Below, piece after piece: positions 8,247 through 17,013 of a stretch of DNA of 64,000 nucleotides. This DNA is from Pseudofrankia inefficax (GTDB lineage Bacteria; Actinomycetota; Actinomycetes; Frankiales; Frankiaceae). Below the pieces are notes generated by a model. The model saw only the letters and a list, made by a program, of their open reading frames with translations. It was not told where the DNA came from and did no database searches. Location of the stretch: NCBI RefSeq assembly GCF_000166135.1, contig NC_014666.1, forward strand, positions 6,820,001 through 6,884,000. Direction: 5' to 3'. Within the stretch, counting starts at the first letter, position 1; the number at the start of each line of letters is the position of its first letter. Both the position numbers and the translations under genes were made by a program.

Positions 8247-8885
8247 GTGGCTGTGATGACCGGGCTGTTGGCGTTGTGGGCGGTGACGGCCGGCTGGTGG
8301 GGCCGCCACCTGGATACGGCGCTACACGAGGGGGGACACGCTCTCTTCACGTGGGCGCACGGCGGGCGGGTGAAGCAGGTACACATCGACCGCCGCGACG
8401 GGGGGCTCACCAGATTCGAACTCGGGTCGATGGGCCGGTTCGGCGTTTTCATGATCTTTTTTGCCGGCTACGTCAGCCCACCGCTGGCCGGGCTCACGTC
8501 CGCGAGCCTGCTGGCCGCGGGCAACGAGACCTCGGTGTTCATTCTCGCCGTGCTCGCGCTGGTCGCCCTGCTTCTCGTCGACGTCAACAAGTTCGGCCTC
8601 GTCGTCCTGCTGTCGAGCGCCGCCGCGCTCGTCGGGCTGGAGCGATACGCGCCGGGCTGGTTCGGGCGCTGGTGCGCGTATTTCCTCACCTGGTTCCTGC
8701 TGCTGTCCGGGGTCAGGTCCGTCGTCATCCTGCGGCAGGTGCGCCGGAGTGGGCCGAGCGATTCCGACGCGGACATCCTTGCCCAGATCACCCATGTCCC
8801 GGGGTTCCTGTGGGTGTTCGTCTTCGGGGCCGTCAGCGTGTTCTGCCTGCTGAAGGGCGCCAGGCTGCTGGTCGTACCCGGCTGA
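8247..8885 (+). CDS. M50B-like integral membrane protein with HEGGH motif
   Basis: A 212-residue multi-span membrane protein (about five or six hydrophobic segments). Near the N-terminus is HEGGH (residues 27-31), a classic HExxH zinc-metalloprotease signature placed after a first membrane segment, as in the M50B-like family. Site-2 proteases carry a third ligand in a distal LDG or DG motif. I see only VDVNKFG around residues 111-117, so the zinc site may be incomplete or use another residue. It could be an intramembrane protease or a family member of unknown activity. GTG 8247 is preceded by a G-rich ribosome site; ATG 8256 is an alternative. Hairpin repeat copy 2 lies upstream. Confidence 0.7.
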   Translation: MAVMTGLLALWAVTAGWWGRHLDTALHEGGHALFTWAHGGRVKQVHIDRRDGGLTRFELGSMGRFGVFMIFFAGYVSPPLAGLTSASLLAAGNETSVFILAVLALVALLLVDVNKFGLVVLLSSAAALVGLERYAPGWFGRWCAYFLTWFLLLSGVRSVVILRQVRRSGPSDSDADILAQITHVPGFLWVFVFGAVSVFCLLKGARLLVVPG

Positions 8886-8903
8886 GCGTTCCCGCCCCGA
8901 CGG

Positions 8904-9998
8904 TCACCGCTGCTTGGTGAGAACCCCGTCGCCGGTGCCGTCGCCGACGTCGTCGAAGTGGTAAACGAGATTGCCGTTCCCGTCGAGTGTGAGCGACAAC
9001 GCGGTGTCGGAGCAGTTCGTGCCACCCACGATGTGCTCGGTCACCTGGACGGCGTTTCCGCCCTGGTTCAGCAGCAGGTCGCCGGAGCAGGGAATGGTCG
9101 GATAGTTGGAGGTGCCGACCACCTGGCCGATCGATCCGCCACGCAGCACCAGGGTCACCGGGTAGGTCGTGTTGAACTCGTGCGCCGGGTCCTTCTGGGT
9201 CACGTTGCCGGTCCAGGTGCCGCGCAGCTCGGCGGGCAGTTCGTCGGGACCGGCCGCCGGCGACCCGCTCGGGGTCGGCTGCGTCGACGTGACGGCCGCC
9301 GGCGGATGGATCCGGGCGTCGAGGAGCTTCTGCGCCCGGCCCCGCGGCGGGTAGACCGGCGCGATCGCGGTCAGCACGACCGCCACCAGGACCAGGACAC
9401 CGGCGACGCCGACGACGATCTGGTCGAACACCGGCAGCGCCCGGATCCGCGGGCCACGGTCCGCCGCGGCCGCCGGCCGCTGTGACGGCCAGGCACCGGG
9501 GGCGGCCGGCGGCTGACTCGCGGGCCACGGCGTGCTCTGCGGCCACGGCGTTGGCTGCGCCGGCGGATATCCCTGCGGCCAGGGGGTGCCCTCCGGCATC
9601 GGCTGGGGCGGTGGGGCCGCCTGCGGGCCCGGATACGGCGCCGGCTGAGCCGGAGCGCCCTGAGTCGCCGGTGCCGGCCCTGTCAGGCCCGTCGGGGGTG
9701 CGAGCGGCGCCGGGGATCCCTCCGGCCCGGTCGGGGCCGGAGCGTACCGCGGGGTCGCCTGGGGGGCCGGCGCCTGCTGCGGGGCCGGCTGCGCCGGGGA
9801 GGCAAGCGTGGGCGGTGGCTTCAGCTGGGGCGGCAGGACCTGGGTGACGTCGCCGTCGTCGTCCTCGTCGTCCTCGAACCCGGGCGCGGACGCCTGGGGC
9901 GCCGCCTCGGCGGGCGGCGGGCTCGCGGGCGGCGCGGGCCGCGACGGTGGTTCGGGCCGCGACGTTGGTTCGGGCAACGGCCAGCTGGACTCGGACAC
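8904..9998 (-). CDS. Proline-rich single-pass membrane protein with extracellular beta domain
   Basis: A 364-residue protein in three parts. The cytoplasmic N-terminus has an acidic patch (EDDEDDDGD) followed by about 150 residues dominated by Pro, Ala and Gln. One membrane segment (VVGVAGVLVLVAVVLTAIA) follows. The C-terminal extracellular domain of about 110 residues begins LRGTWTGNVTQKDP and resembles the small beta-barrel modules attached to actinobacterial Ser/Thr kinases and their accessory proteins. Two cysteines (IPCSGD, TNCSD) could form a disulphide outside. Start GTG 9998 is preceded by AGGTG. It ends 18 bases from the convergent HEGGH gene. Function is unknown; a cell-envelope sensor or scaffold is plausible. 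Confidence 0.75.
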   Translation of the reverse strand: MSESSWPLPEPTSRPEPPSRPAPPASPPPAEAAPQASAPGFEDDEDDDGDVTQVLPPQLKPPPTLASPAQPAPQQAPAPQATPRYAPAPTGPEGSPAPLAPPTGLTGPAPATQGAPAQPAPYPGPQAAPPPQPMPEGTPWPQGYPPAQPTPWPQSTPWPASQPPAAPGAWPSQRPAAAADRGPRIRALPVFDQIVVGVAGVLVLVAVVLTAIAPVYPPRGRAQKLLDARIHPPAAVTSTQPTPSGSPAAGPDELPAELRGTWTGNVTQKDPAHEFNTTYPVTLVLRGGSIGQVVGTSNYPTIPCSGDLLLNQGGNAVQVTEHIVGGTNCSDTALSLTLDGNGNLVYHFDDVGDGTGDGVLTKQR

Positions 9999-10351
9999 GG
10001 CACACCTGTCGTTAGGGGATCCCTTCTCATCATCGACCGGGCACGCGGTCCTGGGAATGCCGGTACGCCGACAAAACATCCCAAGAGGGCACACGAGGCG
10101 GCCCGGCCGTCTCGCCCTGGCGTCGGGCCGCGCAGGCCCCGCCGGGCATGATCTCCCGCACACCGTCGAGGCCGCCGCAGCGTACGGACCGGCCCGACCA
10201 CCGGCGCCCGGGCCCCAGGCGCGCCGGTTCGGATGCGCGAAGCGGTGACCGCGCGGTAGGCAGGGCGGAGCGGCTCCGCCGTGAGACGCCCGCGCCAGCC
10301 GCGCGGACGTGCCGATCGCGAAGAGACGTGCGACGTGAGAGGACAGGGCCG
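9999..10351. other. 353-bp divergent intergenic region, no gene supported
   Basis: It separates the proline-rich membrane protein gene from the dehydrogenase gene and should hold both promoters. Open frames run through it, but none shows a family signature or a ribosome site. No repeat was recognised. Confidence 0.55.
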
Positions 10352-11182
10352 ATGACGAAGGTCGGATTCATCGGGCTGGGCAGCCAGGGCCAGCCGATGG
10401 CACGACGCATCGTGGACGCCGGCTTCCCGCTGACGATCTGGGCGCGGCGCGCGGCGGCGGTCGAGCCGTTCGCGGACACGGCCGCGACGACGGCGGCGAC
10501 GCCGGCCGAGCTCGGCGCCGCCAGCGACATCGTCGGGATCTGCGTCGTAGCCGACGCGGACGTGACCGACGTGCTGTTGCGCCCGGACGGCGTGCTCGCC
10601 GGCATGGACGCGGGCGGCCTGCTGATGCTGCACTCGACGATCCACCCGGACACCTGCCGGCTGATCGCGGACGCGGCCGCCGACCGTGGGGTCGCGGTGA
10701 TCGACGCCCCGGTCAGCGGCGGCGCCCCCGCGGCGTCCGTGGGTCGGCTGTCGGTGATGGTCGGCGGCACGGACGAGGACGTGGCCCGTGCCCGCCCGGT
10801 GCTGGAGACGTTCGCGGACCCGCTGCTGCACCTGGGCCCGCTCGGCAGCGGCCAGGTGGCCAAGCTGCTGAACAACTTCGTGTTCACCGCGCAGGTGGGG
10901 CTCGCGCTGGACACGTTCGCGTTCGCCGACCGGCTCGGCATCGACCGGGCCCTCGCCGCGCAGGTGCTGGCGGGCGGCACCGGTGGCTCCCGGGCCGCGG
11001 GCATCCTGGCCGCGTCCGGCTTCGATCTGTCCGGGCTGCGCGGCGCCGAAGGGCTGCTGCGCAAGGACGTCCGGATCACGCTGGAGGTCGCGGCGGGCGC
11101 CGGCACCGAGGCGCCGGCGACGCTGACCGCGCTCGCGCAGGAGACACTGACCACGCTGGCCAGCCCGCCGGTCGCCGGGTAG
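10352..11182 (+). CDS. NAD(P)-dependent beta-hydroxyacid dehydrogenase (3-hydroxyisobutyrate dehydrogenase family)
   Basis: 276 residues. The N-terminal Rossmann motif is VGFIGLGSQGQPMARRI. It is followed by the substrate-binding DAPVSGGAPAA and the catalytic-lysine region GSGQVAKLLNN, in the order of 3-hydroxyisobutyrate, tartronate semialdehyde and related dehydrogenases. The exact substrate cannot be read from sequence. ATG 10352 is preceded by AGAGGA. An enoyl-CoA hydratase gene follows 148 bases downstream on the same strand, which suggests a role in a branched acyl or hydroxyacid pathway. The spacing allows a separate promoter. Confidence 0.9.
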   Translation: MTKVGFIGLGSQGQPMARRIVDAGFPLTIWARRAAAVEPFADTAATTAATPAELGAASDIVGICVVADADVTDVLLRPDGVLAGMDAGGLLMLHSTIHPDTCRLIADAAADRGVAVIDAPVSGGAPAASVGRLSVMVGGTDEDVARARPVLETFADPLLHLGPLGSGQVAKLLNNFVFTAQVGLALDTFAFADRLGIDRALAAQVLAGGTGGSRAAGILAASGFDLSGLRGAEGLLRKDVRITLEVAAGAGTEAPATLTALAQETLTTLASPPVAG

Positions 11183-11330
11183 CGGGCGGCGGGTGGGCCG
11201 AGCCGGCACAATGGGGTACGTATAACGAATACTTGATACGACGCGCACCAGTCGGGACACGGCACCCGGGAGACGTCCCGGGATCAGCCATCCCCTCTCG
11301 CCGCGCCGGCTCGAACCACCAGGGAGAACC

Positions 11331-12191
11331 GTGAGCGCCCAGGACCGCCAGACCGCCGAGTCGCCCACGGCAGGCACGGAGGAGCACGCCCGGCTGACCG
11401 AGCAGGACGGCATCCTCACCCTGACCATCGACCGGCAGCGCAAGCGCAATCTGATCAGCCCGCAGATCACCGAGCTGCTCTGGCAGGCCGCGACCATGCT
11501 GGGCGATCGCGACGATCTGCGCTGCCTCGTGATCACGGGCGTCGGCCCCTACTTCACCGCAGGGGTCGACCTGTCGGCCGGGGTGGGCAACCGGCCGGCG
11601 AACCCCGAGACCGAGCATCTGCACCCCGGCTGGAACTTCCGGCGCAACTACCGCAGCCACCACCTGCTCTACGACGAGTTCGAGTCCATCGAGAAGCCGA
11701 TCATCGTGGCCGTGAACGGGATCTCCCTGGGGGCCGGGGTCGAGATGGCGGTGAGCTGCGACTTCCGGTTCTGTACGCCGGAGGCCGAGTTCGGGGTGCC
11801 CGAGGTCCACATGGGGATGCTCGCGGGCAGCGGCGGCACCAGCCGGCTGACCAGGCTGGTCGGCCCGGCCTGGGGCAAGTGGATGGCGATGGCCGGCCGC
11901 CGGGTCGGCGCCGAGCAGGCCAAGCAGATCGGCCTGGTGCACGACATCTTCCCGGCCGAGACGTTCCTGGACGAGGTCTACGCGTTCTGCCGGGACCTGA
12001 CGAAGATCCCGCCGGAGGTGCTCGGCGTCGCGAAGCTGGCCGTCGACATGTACGCCGACATCTCCGACCGCACCGCCGCCCGGAACATCGACCGGCTCCT
12101 GGTCACCGGCCTGATGAACTCCCCCGAGTTCCTCAGGCGGGCCGGCAGGTTCGGCTACGGGCGCACGCCCGCCGTCCAGCCGGAGCCCTGA
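11331..12191 (+). CDS. Enoyl-CoA hydratase/isomerase
   Basis: A 286-residue crotonase-family protein with LTIDRQRKRNLISPQ, oxyanion loop YFTAGVDLSAG, GISLGAGVEMAVSCDFRF and FGVPEVHMGMLAGSGGTSRL. Both glutamates used for hydration (in GVEMAV and VPEVHM) are present, so it should be an active hydratase, unlike the hydratase-like gene at 1832. GTG 11331 follows AGGGAGAACC. Upstream lies an AT-rich stretch (11218-11240) with GTATAACGAATAC, an inverted GTAT/ATAC pair that may be an operator. It ends 13 bases before the convergent SpoIIE phosphatase gene. Confidence 0.9.
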   Translation: MSAQDRQTAESPTAGTEEHARLTEQDGILTLTIDRQRKRNLISPQITELLWQAATMLGDRDDLRCLVITGVGPYFTAGVDLSAGVGNRPANPETEHLHPGWNFRRNYRSHHLLYDEFESIEKPIIVAVNGISLGAGVEMAVSCDFRFCTPEAEFGVPEVHMGMLAGSGGTSRLTRLVGPAWGKWMAMAGRRVGAEQAKQIGLVHDIFPAETFLDEVYAFCRDLTKIPPEVLGVAKLAVDMYADISDRTAARNIDRLLVTGLMNSPEFLRRAGRFGYGRTPAVQPEP

Positions 12192-12204
12192 GCGGGGCCG
12201 GCGG

Positions 12205-14232
12205 TCAGGTCATCGCGACCGCCAGCAGGCACAGGTCGTCCTCGCGGTCGACCGGTGCCACCGCGTGCAGGATGTGGTCGCAGAGTCCGTCGGGGTCGTT
12301 CCGGTAGACGGCCGGCACGGTCACGGCGGCCTCGGCCAGCGCCGCGAGCTGGGTCGTCAGCGACCGGCCCCGGCGTTCGACCAGGCCGTCGGTGAACAGC
12401 AGCAACTGGTCGCCCGGTTCCAGCTGGAGGCTGTTCTGGCCGTAGCTGGCGCCCGCGTCGACGCCGAGGATCGGGCCGTTGACCTGCTCGAGAAAGCTCG
12501 CGCCGACGCCCGCCGCGGCCCGCACGAGCAGCGGTGGCGGGTGGCCGGCGCAGGACCAGTTCAGGAGGCCGGTGGCCGGGCAGAGGTCGGCGACGACGGC
12601 GGTGGCGAGCATCTCGTCGGACCGGCTGCCCAGGTTGGCCGACAGCTGGGTGGTGATATCGGCCGGCGTCCGCAGTTGCAGCGCGTAGGCCCGGGCGGCG
12701 TGCCGCAGCTCGGCCATCGTCGACACGGCTCGTAGCCCGTGGCCGCCGACGTCGCCGACGACGAGGCTCAGCGTGCCGTCGGACAGCATGGTCGCGTCGT
12801 ACCAGTCGCCGCCGATCCCGAGGTCACGGCCGGCGGGGAGGTACCGGGCCGCGAGCCGGACACCACCGAGATCGGGCAGCGTCTGCGGCAGCACGGCCCG
12901 CTGCAGGGTCTCCACCGTCGACATCTGCCGCTCATACAGGCGGGCGCGTTCCAACGCCTGGGCGAACGGCCCGACGAGCGTGAGCAGGAACCGTCGTTCG
13001 TCCTCCTCGAACGCCTGCGGCTCGGGCCAGCCGAGCACCATGAGGCCGATCGGGCGGCCGGACACGATCAGCGGCAGGCTGGCCAGGGCGTCGATGCTCA
13101 TCGCGTCGAGGTTGGGCCCGCGGTCGGGGTAGTCGCGCAGGTAGCTCTTCCGGTCGTTGTCGAACCGCGGCCGGCCGGTACGCAGCACCTGGTCGGTGGA
13201 GGCCGGGCCGAACGCCGGCATCCGGCGCCAGGCCTCGGTGAGGAACCTGGAGTTCGGCCGGCAGTGCACCCGCGGCGGCCCGTCCTCCTCCAGCAGCACC
13301 AGCCCGACGAACAGCACACCCAGGTCGGCCTGCGCCGCGTGGGCCGCGACATCGCACAGCTCGTCGACGGTCATGACCTGGCCGAGCTCGACCGTGGCGT
13401 CGAGCAGCTGCCGGGAGCGGCGCAGCGCGGAGGACAGCGAGCCGATCAGCGCCTTGCGTTCCGCGTCCGCGCGGTGGCGAGCGTCGACGTTGCGCATCGC
13501 CACGACGAGGCCGTCCGGGATCGGGAACGTCCGGACCGCCCACCAGGCGCCGTCCGGATCGGTCGCCTCGATCTCGAGGACCGGCTCGGGCCGAGACTCC
13601 TCGGTGGTCGGTTCGGTGCGCCGACGGCGGATCGCCGCGACATGCTCACGCACCGGGGGCAGCAGCAGATCAGCCGCCGGCTTGCCGACCATGTCGTCGC
13701 GTGGCAGCTCGAACTGTCGAATCGCCTGGATGTTGGCGTGCACGATCGTGTCCGTCTCGTCCAGCACCAGGACGATGTCGCCCATGTGGTCGAGTGCCCG
13801 GGCGACCCGGTCCCGTACGGTCCGATCCGGCGTCCGGTCCGTGCAGAGCCCGATCACCCTCGCTCTGCCATCAGGCCCCTCGCGCAGCAACCGGGCTCGT
13901 GTCTGCACCCAGGTCACCGAGCCATCGGTGCTGACGACGCGGTACTCCTCAAGGAACGTGTTCTCGTTCCGCAGGGCCGCGTCGCGGGCCCGGATCAGCG
14001 CCGGCCGGTCGTCCGGGTGGACCGTCGCCATCGCGTCCTGCGGCGACACGGATCCGGGACGATCGCCGAACCCCAGCAACCGGGCCGCCGCCTGGTCGTA
14101 GAACATCCGGTCGGTCGCGACGTCCCAGTCGAAGATCCCGACCCCGAGGGCGGTCAGCGCCCGGTAGAGATCGCCGACGCCCCGCCCGACCCCGTCGGTC
14201 TGGCTCCCCCACACCTGCGGCCGCTCGTTCAT
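12205..14232 (-). CDS. PAS-PAS-GAF-SpoIIE (RsbU-like) PP2C serine phosphatase
   Basis: 675 residues. PAS-like domains lie at about 25-135 (FDWDVATDRMFYDQ) and 145-250 (VLVLDETDTIVHANIQAI). A GAF domain spans about 285-440, then a helical linker (ERQMSTVETLQRAVLPQTLP) and a SpoIIE/PP2C catalytic domain to the C-terminus. The catalytic part has the metal-site motifs GGDWYDATML and GDVGGHGLRA and the late DLCLLAV. Such proteins dephosphorylate anti-anti-sigma factors in partner-switching stress control. There is no transmembrane segment, so the signal is probably cytoplasmic. I preferred ATG 14232; an earlier ATG at 14265 is possible. It is divergent from the FHA gene. No sigma or anti-sigma gene is adjacent. 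Confidence 0.9.
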   Translation of the reverse strand: MNERPQVWGSQTDGVGRGVGDLYRALTALGVGIFDWDVATDRMFYDQAAARLLGFGDRPGSVSPQDAMATVHPDDRPALIRARDAALRNENTFLEEYRVVSTDGSVTWVQTRARLLREGPDGRARVIGLCTDRTPDRTVRDRVARALDHMGDIVLVLDETDTIVHANIQAIRQFELPRDDMVGKPAADLLLPPVREHVAAIRRRRTEPTTEESRPEPVLEIEATDPDGAWWAVRTFPIPDGLVVAMRNVDARHRADAERKALIGSLSSALRRSRQLLDATVELGQVMTVDELCDVAAHAAQADLGVLFVGLVLLEEDGPPRVHCRPNSRFLTEAWRRMPAFGPASTDQVLRTGRPRFDNDRKSYLRDYPDRGPNLDAMSIDALASLPLIVSGRPIGLMVLGWPEPQAFEEDERRFLLTLVGPFAQALERARLYERQMSTVETLQRAVLPQTLPDLGGVRLAARYLPAGRDLGIGGDWYDATMLSDGTLSLVVGDVGGHGLRAVSTMAELRHAARAYALQLRTPADITTQLSANLGSRSDEMLATAVVADLCPATGLLNWSCAGHPPPLLVRAAAGVGASFLEQVNGPILGVDAGASYGQNSLQLEPGDQLLLFTDGLVERRGRSLTTQLAALAEAAVTVPAVYRNDPDGLCDHILHAVAPVDREDDLCLLAVAMT

Positions 14233-14403
14233 CACGGTTCGTGTACCCAGCCCGCAGGCCCGCACGCGACGTTGCCCCTCGGGCGAGTCGGGTTGGCGAC
14301 AGTAAGCGACTTTCTAAGCTCCGGTCCGCTAGTGCCCCGCGGGGCGACTCTCGACAGGGGTGCTGGGACAATCGGTGCGGAGGCGGGACGGAGGTCGATA
14401 CGG

Positions 14404-14865
14404 GTGTCCGAGGAGCTGATGGTCCGCCATGGGGCAGAGGTCGCCATGGTGCCCGTGGACCGGCCGTTCGTCATCGGCCGCGGGTCCGCTGCCGACCTGC
14501 GCCTCACCGACGCCCGGGTGTCCCGGCGGCACCTGATGGTGAGGCAGACCGAGCACGGCTGGTCGGTCCTGGACATCAGCGCGAACGGGACCTGGCTGGA
14601 CGGCGAGCGGGTCCGCCGGGTCGACGTGTGCCGGGAGGTCCGGCTGAACCTCGGCGCGGTGAACGGTCCGCGGATCACGCTGATCCCGGGCCCGCCGCCG
14701 TCGTTCCCGGACTACCCGCTGCCCGTGGTGCCCGAGCTCATGACGGTCCCGACCGAGATCACTTTTTCGTCACCGGCGATCGACCTCGGTCAGACCCGCC
14801 TGCTGCACGACGTCGCCTTCCGGGTCCCCAGTCAGCTGTCCCGACCGGCGGGAGCCGTGACCTAG
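14404..14865 (+). CDS. FHA-domain protein
   Basis: A 153-residue protein with one forkhead-associated domain near the N-terminus: VDRPFVIGRGSAADLRLTDARVSRRHLMV, then SANGTWLDGERV. The conserved Gly-Arg, Ser-x-x-His and Asn-Gly residues that bind phosphothreonine are all present. The C-terminal 60 residues have no recognisable domain. It probably reads phosphorylation by a Ser/Thr kinase. The start GTG 14404 is placed after GGAGG with 9 bases spacing; ATG 14419 is an alternative with its own GAGGAG. It is divergent from the SpoIIE phosphatase gene. Hairpin repeat copy 3 begins 39 bases after the stop. Confidence 0.85.
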   Translation: MSEELMVRHGAEVAMVPVDRPFVIGRGSAADLRLTDARVSRRHLMVRQTEHGWSVLDISANGTWLDGERVRRVDVCREVRLNLGAVNGPRITLIPGPPPSFPDYPLPVVPELMTVPTEITFSSPAIDLGQTRLLHDVAFRVPSQLSRPAGAVT

Positions 14866-14904
14866 TGCCGTGACCGCCGAGGTCCGCCGGTCTGCCCGTC
14901 ACGT

Positions 14905-14979
14905 TGATCGCCGTTTTCACCCTCTGGTGGCTCTGAAACAGACCCGGTAACAGCCACCGGAAGGCCGAAACGCCGATCA
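14905..14979. repeat. 75-bp intergenic hairpin repeat, copy 3
   Basis: Outer arms read TGATCGCCGTTT and its near complement AAACGCCGATCA. The inner stem is GGTGGCT/AGCCACC, changed on both sides relative to the GGTCGT/ACGACC stems of copies 1 and 5. It lies 39 bases after the FHA stop. The 218 bases that follow, up to the lipoprotein gene end at 15198, show no supported gene. Confidence 0.85.
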
Positions 14980-15197
14980 TGGGGACGCCGGAAACGGGCG
15001 AACCTTGCCGGAGGCGGCACTAGTAGGCGGCAAGCCGGCGTCGTTCACACGGGCGAGGAACAGCGAGCTGGTCTCGATCGCCAGCGCCAGCAGCGTGGCG
15101 TGACACCGGCGCCGCGCGTTCGCCGTCGGCCGGCACGGTCCGATCAGCTGAGTCGAAGGTGGTGACCAGAGGTGGCTGGAAATCGGGCGCCCTACGG

Positions 15198-15761
15198 TCA
15201 AGGAGTGACCGACGGGCCGAGAGGCTGGCTGCTTCCAGTGTTAAACCAATTGTCGGAGATCCACCCATCCTGCCCGTTGTATCGCACGTAGTCCCACAAG
15301 GTGCTGGTGCTGTTGCGGGTAACCGCGTCGCCATTGCCATGTCCAACCAGGCCAAGCATGTCCCCTGTTGATACTGTTGCAACGACCGGCGCGTTCAGAG
15401 TGGGCCTGATCTTGATATAAACGGTAGCGACTGAGCCGTCAGGATTGTCCATCACGGGATAGTACGCGAGTATCGGGCTGCTTCTGCCGTCGACGCTACC
15501 GGCTGGTGGGGAGCTACTCGGAACCTGCGGTGCCGGTTGGCCGGACGTTCCCGGCGCGCCCGGCTGTCCAGGCGCCCCCGGCGCGCCTGGCGACCCAGCC
15601 GGACCGCTCGGTCCTGGAACCACGATGACTTTGTCGCCACCGCCGCAGGCACTGAGCAGGCCGACGAGCAGAGCGAGAGCGCCAATAACGACGACGCCTA
15701 CTGCCTTCCGAAAACAGTTGCCTCTGATGATTCTCCCGGAGATAATTCCCACCACCCCCAA
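15198..15761 (-). CDS. Lipoprotein with collagen-like repeat and bacterial SH3 domain
   Basis: 187 residues from a TTG start (GTG at 15755 or 15752 are alternatives). Basic residues and a hydrophobic run end in the lipobox LLSAC (Cys39), so it should be lipid-anchored outside the membrane. Residues 50-76 are nine consecutive Gly-x-y triplets rich in Pro and Ala, a collagen-like stalk. The C-terminal part resembles a bacterial SH3 domain (KIRPTLNAPVVATVSTGD, then WDYVRYNGQDGWISDNWF). SH3 domains of this type bind cell-wall peptides. The gene and its flanks are less GC-rich than the neighbours, which may mean transfer. Function is likely surface attachment or wall sensing. Confidence 0.82.
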   Translation of the reverse strand: MGVVGIISGRIIRGNCFRKAVGVVVIGALALLVGLLSACGGGDKVIVVPGPSGPAGSPGAPGAPGQPGAPGTSGQPAPQVPSSSPPAGSVDGRSSPILAYYPVMDNPDGSVATVYIKIRPTLNAPVVATVSTGDMLGLVGHGNGDAVTRNSTSTLWDYVRYNGQDGWISDNWFNTGSSQPLGPSVTP

Positions 15762-16016
15762 TTCGCCTGGAAGTAGAATCTCGCTCCCGGTTCCGGCAAC
15801 CTTTACTCTCTGCGATATCCCCAGGTATCCATCGCGGAACCATCATTCCACGGACGACGCGGCCGACCTTGGTAGGGACTACCGCCCAGAAAACGAACGA
15901 ATCGGACGTCGCCGGGCGTCCTGGGTCGCAGGCATCCGGCCACAGTGATCAGCCGGGTGTCGTGCCGGTCCAGGGCGAGTTCGCGGCCGTTCCGGCGGCG
16001 GCCGCGATCGTGGCGT

Positions 16017-16640
16017 TCATCGGGCGCCTGCCGCCTGCCGCGGGCCGGCGAGGCCAAGCTTGTCGACGACCGTCTGGACGACCTCCGCCGGCTCCGGGCC
16101 GATGTCGACGGTCAGCCGGTTCTCGTCCGGCCCCGGCTCCTCCAGCGTGGCGAACTGCGAGTCGAGCAGGCCCGGCGGCATGAAATGACCGTGGCGGGCG
16201 GCCAGCCGCTGCCCGATGACCGCGCGGGAGCCCCGCAGGTAGACGAACAGTTCGGCGCCGCTGCCGGCACCCGCGGCGACGTCCGCGGCCGCGGCCGGTC
16301 CGGAGCCGTCGACGGCCCGGCCGCGCAGCACGTCGCGGTAGGACCGGCGCAGCGCCGAACAGGTGATCACACCGGGCTCGCCGGCCTCGATCCGGTCGTG
16401 AATCCAGCCGCGGACGCGCAGCAGCCAGGGCCAGCGGTCAAGATCGGTCAGCGGGTGGCCGGCGGCCATCTTCTCGACGTTCGCCCGCGGATGCAGATCG
16501 TCACCCTCGGCGAACGGCCAGCCCAGCCGTCCGGAGAGCATCGCGGCGACAGTGGACTTGCCACAGCCCGAGACCCCCATCAGCACCAGGACGGGCAGGC
16601 GCTCGGTCTCCCTGGAACGTCCGGTCACGTGGTCGCTCAC
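16017..16640 (-). CDS. Gluconokinase (GntK family)
   Basis: 207 residues with the P-loop GVSGCGKST, then RLGWPFAEGDDLHPRANVEKMAAG and DRWPWLLRVRGWI, then TCSALRRSYRDVLRG. This is the order and spacing of thermoresistant gluconokinases, which phosphorylate gluconate to 6-phosphogluconate. It is about 30 residues longer than usual: an Ala/Gly-rich insertion follows RDVLRG, plus short extra ends. The GTG at 16640 was chosen because the P-loop begins about 20 residues later, as in the family; the frame is open further upstream. No gluconate transporter is adjacent. Confidence 0.88.
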   Translation of the reverse strand: MSDHVTGRSRETERLPVLVLMGVSGCGKSTVAAMLSGRLGWPFAEGDDLHPRANVEKMAAGHPLTDLDRWPWLLRVRGWIHDRIEAGEPGVITCSALRRSYRDVLRGRAVDGSGPAAAADVAAGAGSGAELFVYLRGSRAVIGQRLAARHGHFMPPGLLDSQFATLEEPGPDENRLTVDIGPEPAEVVQTVVDKLGLAGPRQAAGAR

Positions 16641-16719
16641 GACGACTCCGAACTCCAGGTCGGACTCCTGCGCACCGTGTGCCTCCCCAGGCTCAGCCCC
16701 GTGACCGCGAAACCACCGG

Positions 16720-16956
16720 TCAGCATGCCGCAGCGGCCTCCACGACCAGCGCGGGGATGGTCGCCTCGGCACCGGCGTGGTCGGTAGGAGTGCCGGGCGC
16801 GGCCACCAGTTTCGACTGTCGGGCCCATTGTTCGTAGTACGCGTGCACCTCCTCCCGGCTCTGGAAGATGTGTCGCACGTTCTCATCCGGGGTGGCCAGC
16901 CCTGAGGTGGCGGAGAGCAGGTGGTGGATGGTTTTCTCCACGACCAGGCCGTCCAT
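16720..16956 (-). CDS. Small hypothetical protein
   Basis: A 78-residue frame (MDGLVVEKTIHHLLSATSG, then NVRHIFQSREEVHAYYEQWARQ), mostly helical with an Ala-rich end. The central part has balanced residue use and lower GC than chance frames here, so it may be real or the remnant of a longer gene. The frame is open further upstream to 17013. I do not recognise a family. It lies between the gluconokinase and the His-rich membrane protein on the same strand. Confidence 0.35.
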   Translation of the reverse strand: MDGLVVEKTIHHLLSATSGLATPDENVRHIFQSREEVHAYYEQWARQSKLVAAPGTPTDHAGAEATIPALVVEAAAAC

Positions 16957-17013
16957 CCGGCGACGTGACACTCCCCGAGGCCAGCCGGCCATGGGGTGAC
17001 CCGTGCGGACCAT

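Noticed and set aside
12739-14403. A long plus-strand frame leading into the FHA protein
   Set aside because: It lies antisense to the SpoIIE phosphatase and has shadow composition; only the FHA part from 14404 looks like protein.
14977-15201. A 74-codon minus frame with CHATLLALAIETSSLFLARV, considered as a transposase remnant
   Set aside because: It matches no transposase motif I know, has no inverted repeats, and carries no ribosome site.
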